Assembly: GCA_028278465.1 (NCBI GenBank)
Contig: JANQEF010000162.1
Location: 1 to 22,591, forward strand
DNA length: 22,591 bases
Source: Dehalococcoidia bacterium
GTDB taxonomy: Bacteria > Chloroflexota > Dehalococcoidia > Lucifugimonadales > Lucifugimonadaceae
Direction: 5' to 3'
Shown here: one piece after another, positions 21,999 to 22,591 of the stretch
Layout of the letters: the number at the start of each line of letters is the position of its first letter
How positions within the stretch are numbered: the first letter of the stretch is position 1
Translations under genes and position numbers: made by a program
Notes under the pieces: model-generated
The model's input: the letters and a program-made list of their open reading frames with translations, nothing else
What the model was told of the DNA's origin: nothing
The model's database searches: none

Positions 21999-22591
21999 TC
22001 AGACCCTGGTCAGGGCCGACCTCAGCTCATCCACCACTCTTGCGATCTGCTCGTCGGCCATGCGGCCGAAGAAAGGCAGCGCGATCGATCGGTCGGAGAC
22101 GCTTTCGGCGATCGGGAAGTCGCCGGGCGCGTGCCCGAATTCATCACGATAGAAAGGTTCGAGATGGATGCACGGGAAGTAGTTCGAGCACCCGATCCCG
22201 CGGTCCCTTAGCAGGCGCAGGATTCCATCCCGTTGATTACGAGTGAATGACCTGTCGAGCCGGACCACGTAGACGAACCAGCTCATGTCGACATCTGGCG
22301 CGACGAACTGCGTCTCGATCTCGGGAACCGTCGCCAGCAGCCGGTTATAGCGCTCGGCGACACGCGTCCTACCGCCCAGCAGCTCGGGCAGCCGCTGCAC
22401 CTGGGCCGAGCCGAGCGCGCAGCTGATGTCGCTAATCCTGTAGTTGAAGCCCAGGCGGGCGTGCGAAAGCCAGCCTGAGCCCTCGCCGCGTCCCTGGTTG
22501 CGCAGGCTCCTGGCGAGCTGTGCGATATCGTCGCGGTCAGTCACCAGCGCGCCGCCCTCGCCCGTCGTCATCTGCTTGTTCGGGTAGAAGG
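21999..22591 (-). CDS. DegT/DnrJ/EryC1/StrS-family PLP aminotransferase, 5' end outside window
   Basis: The gene runs off the window; 196 full codons are present. The first visible residues are FYPNKQMTTGEGGALVT, which contain the PLP-binding lysine, so the missing part is the N-terminal half of the large domain. Further family marks are GFNYRISDISCALGSAQVQRL, then SCNYFPCIHLEPFYRD and the substrate-binding HAPGDFPIAESVSDRSIALP. These enzymes transfer an amino group from glutamate to a keto-sugar nucleotide. Next to a 4,6-dehydratase, the likely product is UDP-4-amino-4,6-dideoxy-HexNAc. The 97-base spacer to the dehydratase gene holds only short inverted repeats. Family certain; exact stereochemistry unknown. 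Confidence 0.9.
   Translation of the reverse strand, partial: FYPNKQMTTGEGGALVTDRDDIAQLARSLRNQGRGEGSGWLSHARLGFNYRISDISCALGSAQVQRLPELLGGRTRVAERYNRLLATVPEIETQFVAPDVDMSWFVYVVRLDRSFTRNQRDGILRLLRDRGIGCSNYFPCIHLEPFYRDEFGHAPGDFPIAESVSDRSIALPFFGRMADEQIARVVDELRSALTRV

Noticed and set aside
1..22591. tRNA, rRNA, CRISPR arrays, insertion sequences or att sites
   Set aside because: I saw no spaced direct repeats, transposase or integrase motifs, or tRNA-like cloverleaf; genes fill nearly the whole window.

Overview
The window is part of a GC-rich bacterial locus for making, polymerising and exporting a cell-surface polysaccharide. Every gene I can support (16) lies on the minus strand, so transcription runs from high to low coordinates. 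GTG and TTG start codons are common. A surface protein carries long Thr-Pro-rich linkers of the TPTPEPTATP type around fibronectin III domains. Together with the GC-rich coding, this style points to Chloroflexota (possibly the Dehalococcoidia/SAR202 side). That assignment is an inference from style; the window has no rRNA or other marker gene.

Region 1 (22591 down to 10202) supplies sugars and assembles the glycan. In transcription order it holds a DegT-type sugar aminotransferase (its 5' end lies outside the window), a membrane-anchored UDP-GlcNAc 4,6-dehydratase of the PglF/CapD type, UDP-glucose 6-dehydrogenase, a YvcK/CofD-like UDP-sugar-binding regulator, two GT4 glycosyltransferases, a GNAT acyltransferase, a multi-pass Wzy-like membrane protein, a NodB-type polysaccharide deacetylase and a WbpA-type UDP-HexNAc 6-dehydrogenase. 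Several junctions are 4-14 base overlaps or gaps of a few bases, as in an operon. The predicted precursors are UDP-GlcA, a UDP-HexNAcA and a UDP-4-amino-4,6-dideoxy-HexNAc.

Region 2 (10201-9878) is the only large gene-free gap, 324 bases. It holds a probable weak terminator for the upstream operon, several short perfect inverted repeats, and presumably the promoter of the downstream genes.

Region 3 (9877-3973) encodes a Wzz/Wzc-like chain-length regulator fused to a BY-kinase-type ATPase with an unusually long extracytoplasmic part. Next comes a secreted protein with two FN3 domains, a C-terminal domain resembling the archaeal PGF-pre-PGF type, and a membrane-anchoring tail.

Region 4 (3871 to 1) is a tightly packed four-gene cassette: an uncharacterised nucleotidyltransferase (NTP_transf_5 type), a PqqD-like peptide-binding protein, a lasso-peptide B2-type Cys/His/Asp protease, and an asparagine-synthetase-like enzyme lacking the glutaminase Cys2. 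These are the B1, B2 and C parts of lasso-peptide biosynthesis plus an NTase known from some lasso clusters, but I see no precursor peptide gene. This cassette inside an exopolysaccharide locus is the most interesting part of the window.
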